NCBI GenBank assembly: GCA_036510575.1
Contig: DATCDR010000086.1
Coordinates: 1-11,347 of the forward strand
Direction: 5' to 3'
Source: DATCDR01 sp036510575
GTDB lineage: Bacteria; Actinomycetota; Acidimicrobiia; Acidimicrobiales; Bog-793
Length of the DNA: 11,347 nucleotides
The notes under the pieces are model-generated. The model was not told the origin of the DNA. It searched no databases and saw only the letters and a program-made list of their open reading frames with translations. This document shows, in pieces, positions 11,264 to 11,347 of the stretch (positions are counted from its first letter, which is position 1; each line of letters opens with the position of its first letter). A program made the translations under genes and the position numbers.

Positions 11264-11347
11264 TCAGGCTGCGTCTTCCTCCTTGTTGTAGTCGACCGGT
11301 GTGACACCCGCAGCAACGTAAGCGTCGAGCGCCTTGCGCAGTGCCGG
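11264..11347 (-). CDS. C-terminal end of an unidentified gene (partial)
   Basis: Only the last 27 codons and a TGA stop lie in the window. The frame reads P-A-L-R-K-A-L-D-A-Y-V-A-A-G-V-T-P-V-D-Y and ends in an acidic N-K-E-E-D-A-A tail. Codon use and the helix-like pattern support a real coding sequence. It lies 190 bp upstream of the pilin gene on the same strand. I do not recognise the family from so short a piece, and the gene continues beyond the right edge. Confidence 0.6.
   Translation of the reverse strand, partial: PALRKALDAYVAAGVTPVDYNKEEDAA

Overview
The window looks like actinobacterial DNA: high GC, actinobacterial VapBC-type antitoxin sequence, GTG starts and coupled ATGA/GTGA junctions. 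The combination of an ECF sigma factor, a membrane-anchored Asp-box protein and a pilin with a Thr/Ser linker is reminiscent of acidophilic Acidimicrobiia-like lineages, but that placement is an inference from gene style and no marker gene is present.

Left part (1-3754, + strand). A stand-alone protein with two Clp N-terminal-type repeats (224-964) sits between two copies of an 18-bp direct repeat. After a 284-bp gap comes a two-gene unit. It encodes an ECF sigma factor (1249-1845) and an overlapping membrane protein (1832-3754) with a short cytosolic N-terminus, one membrane helix and a large outer domain carrying six Asp-box motifs and seven CX5C cysteine pairs. This looks like a signalling pair in which the membrane protein may control the sigma factor.

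Middle part (4028-9738, - strand). A vapBC-type toxin-antitoxin pair has an intact antitoxin and a frameshifted PIN toxin. Next to it lies a four-gene recombinase cluster, in transcription order: a tyrosine recombinase that appears to lack its N-terminus (8899-9738), a complete tyrosine recombinase (7633-8778), a small XRE-type DNA-binding protein (7304-7636) and an 802-residue protein (4899-7307). The large protein carries sixteen CxxC knuckles and a C-terminal tyrosine-recombinase-like domain that has apparently lost key catalytic residues. The last three genes are joined by ATGA overlaps, so they are almost certainly co-translated. The layout recalls Tn554-type and 'recombinase in trio' elements but differs in having the HTH gene and the zinc-rich inactive partner. 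It is the best candidate here for a poorly described mobile or genome-rearranging system.

Right part (9728-11347). A + strand fragment of a phage-type integrase (core-binding region only) meets the first recombinase gene head to head, and both lack the ends expected at that junction. The fragment stops exactly where a convergent type IV pilin-like gene (10096-11073, - strand) ends. The pilin has a class III prepilin signal, a repeat-built Thr/Ser/Pro linker and an extra C-terminal beta-rich domain. The last 84 bases hold the C-terminal end of another - strand gene that cannot be identified. No rRNA, tRNA or CRISPR array was seen.
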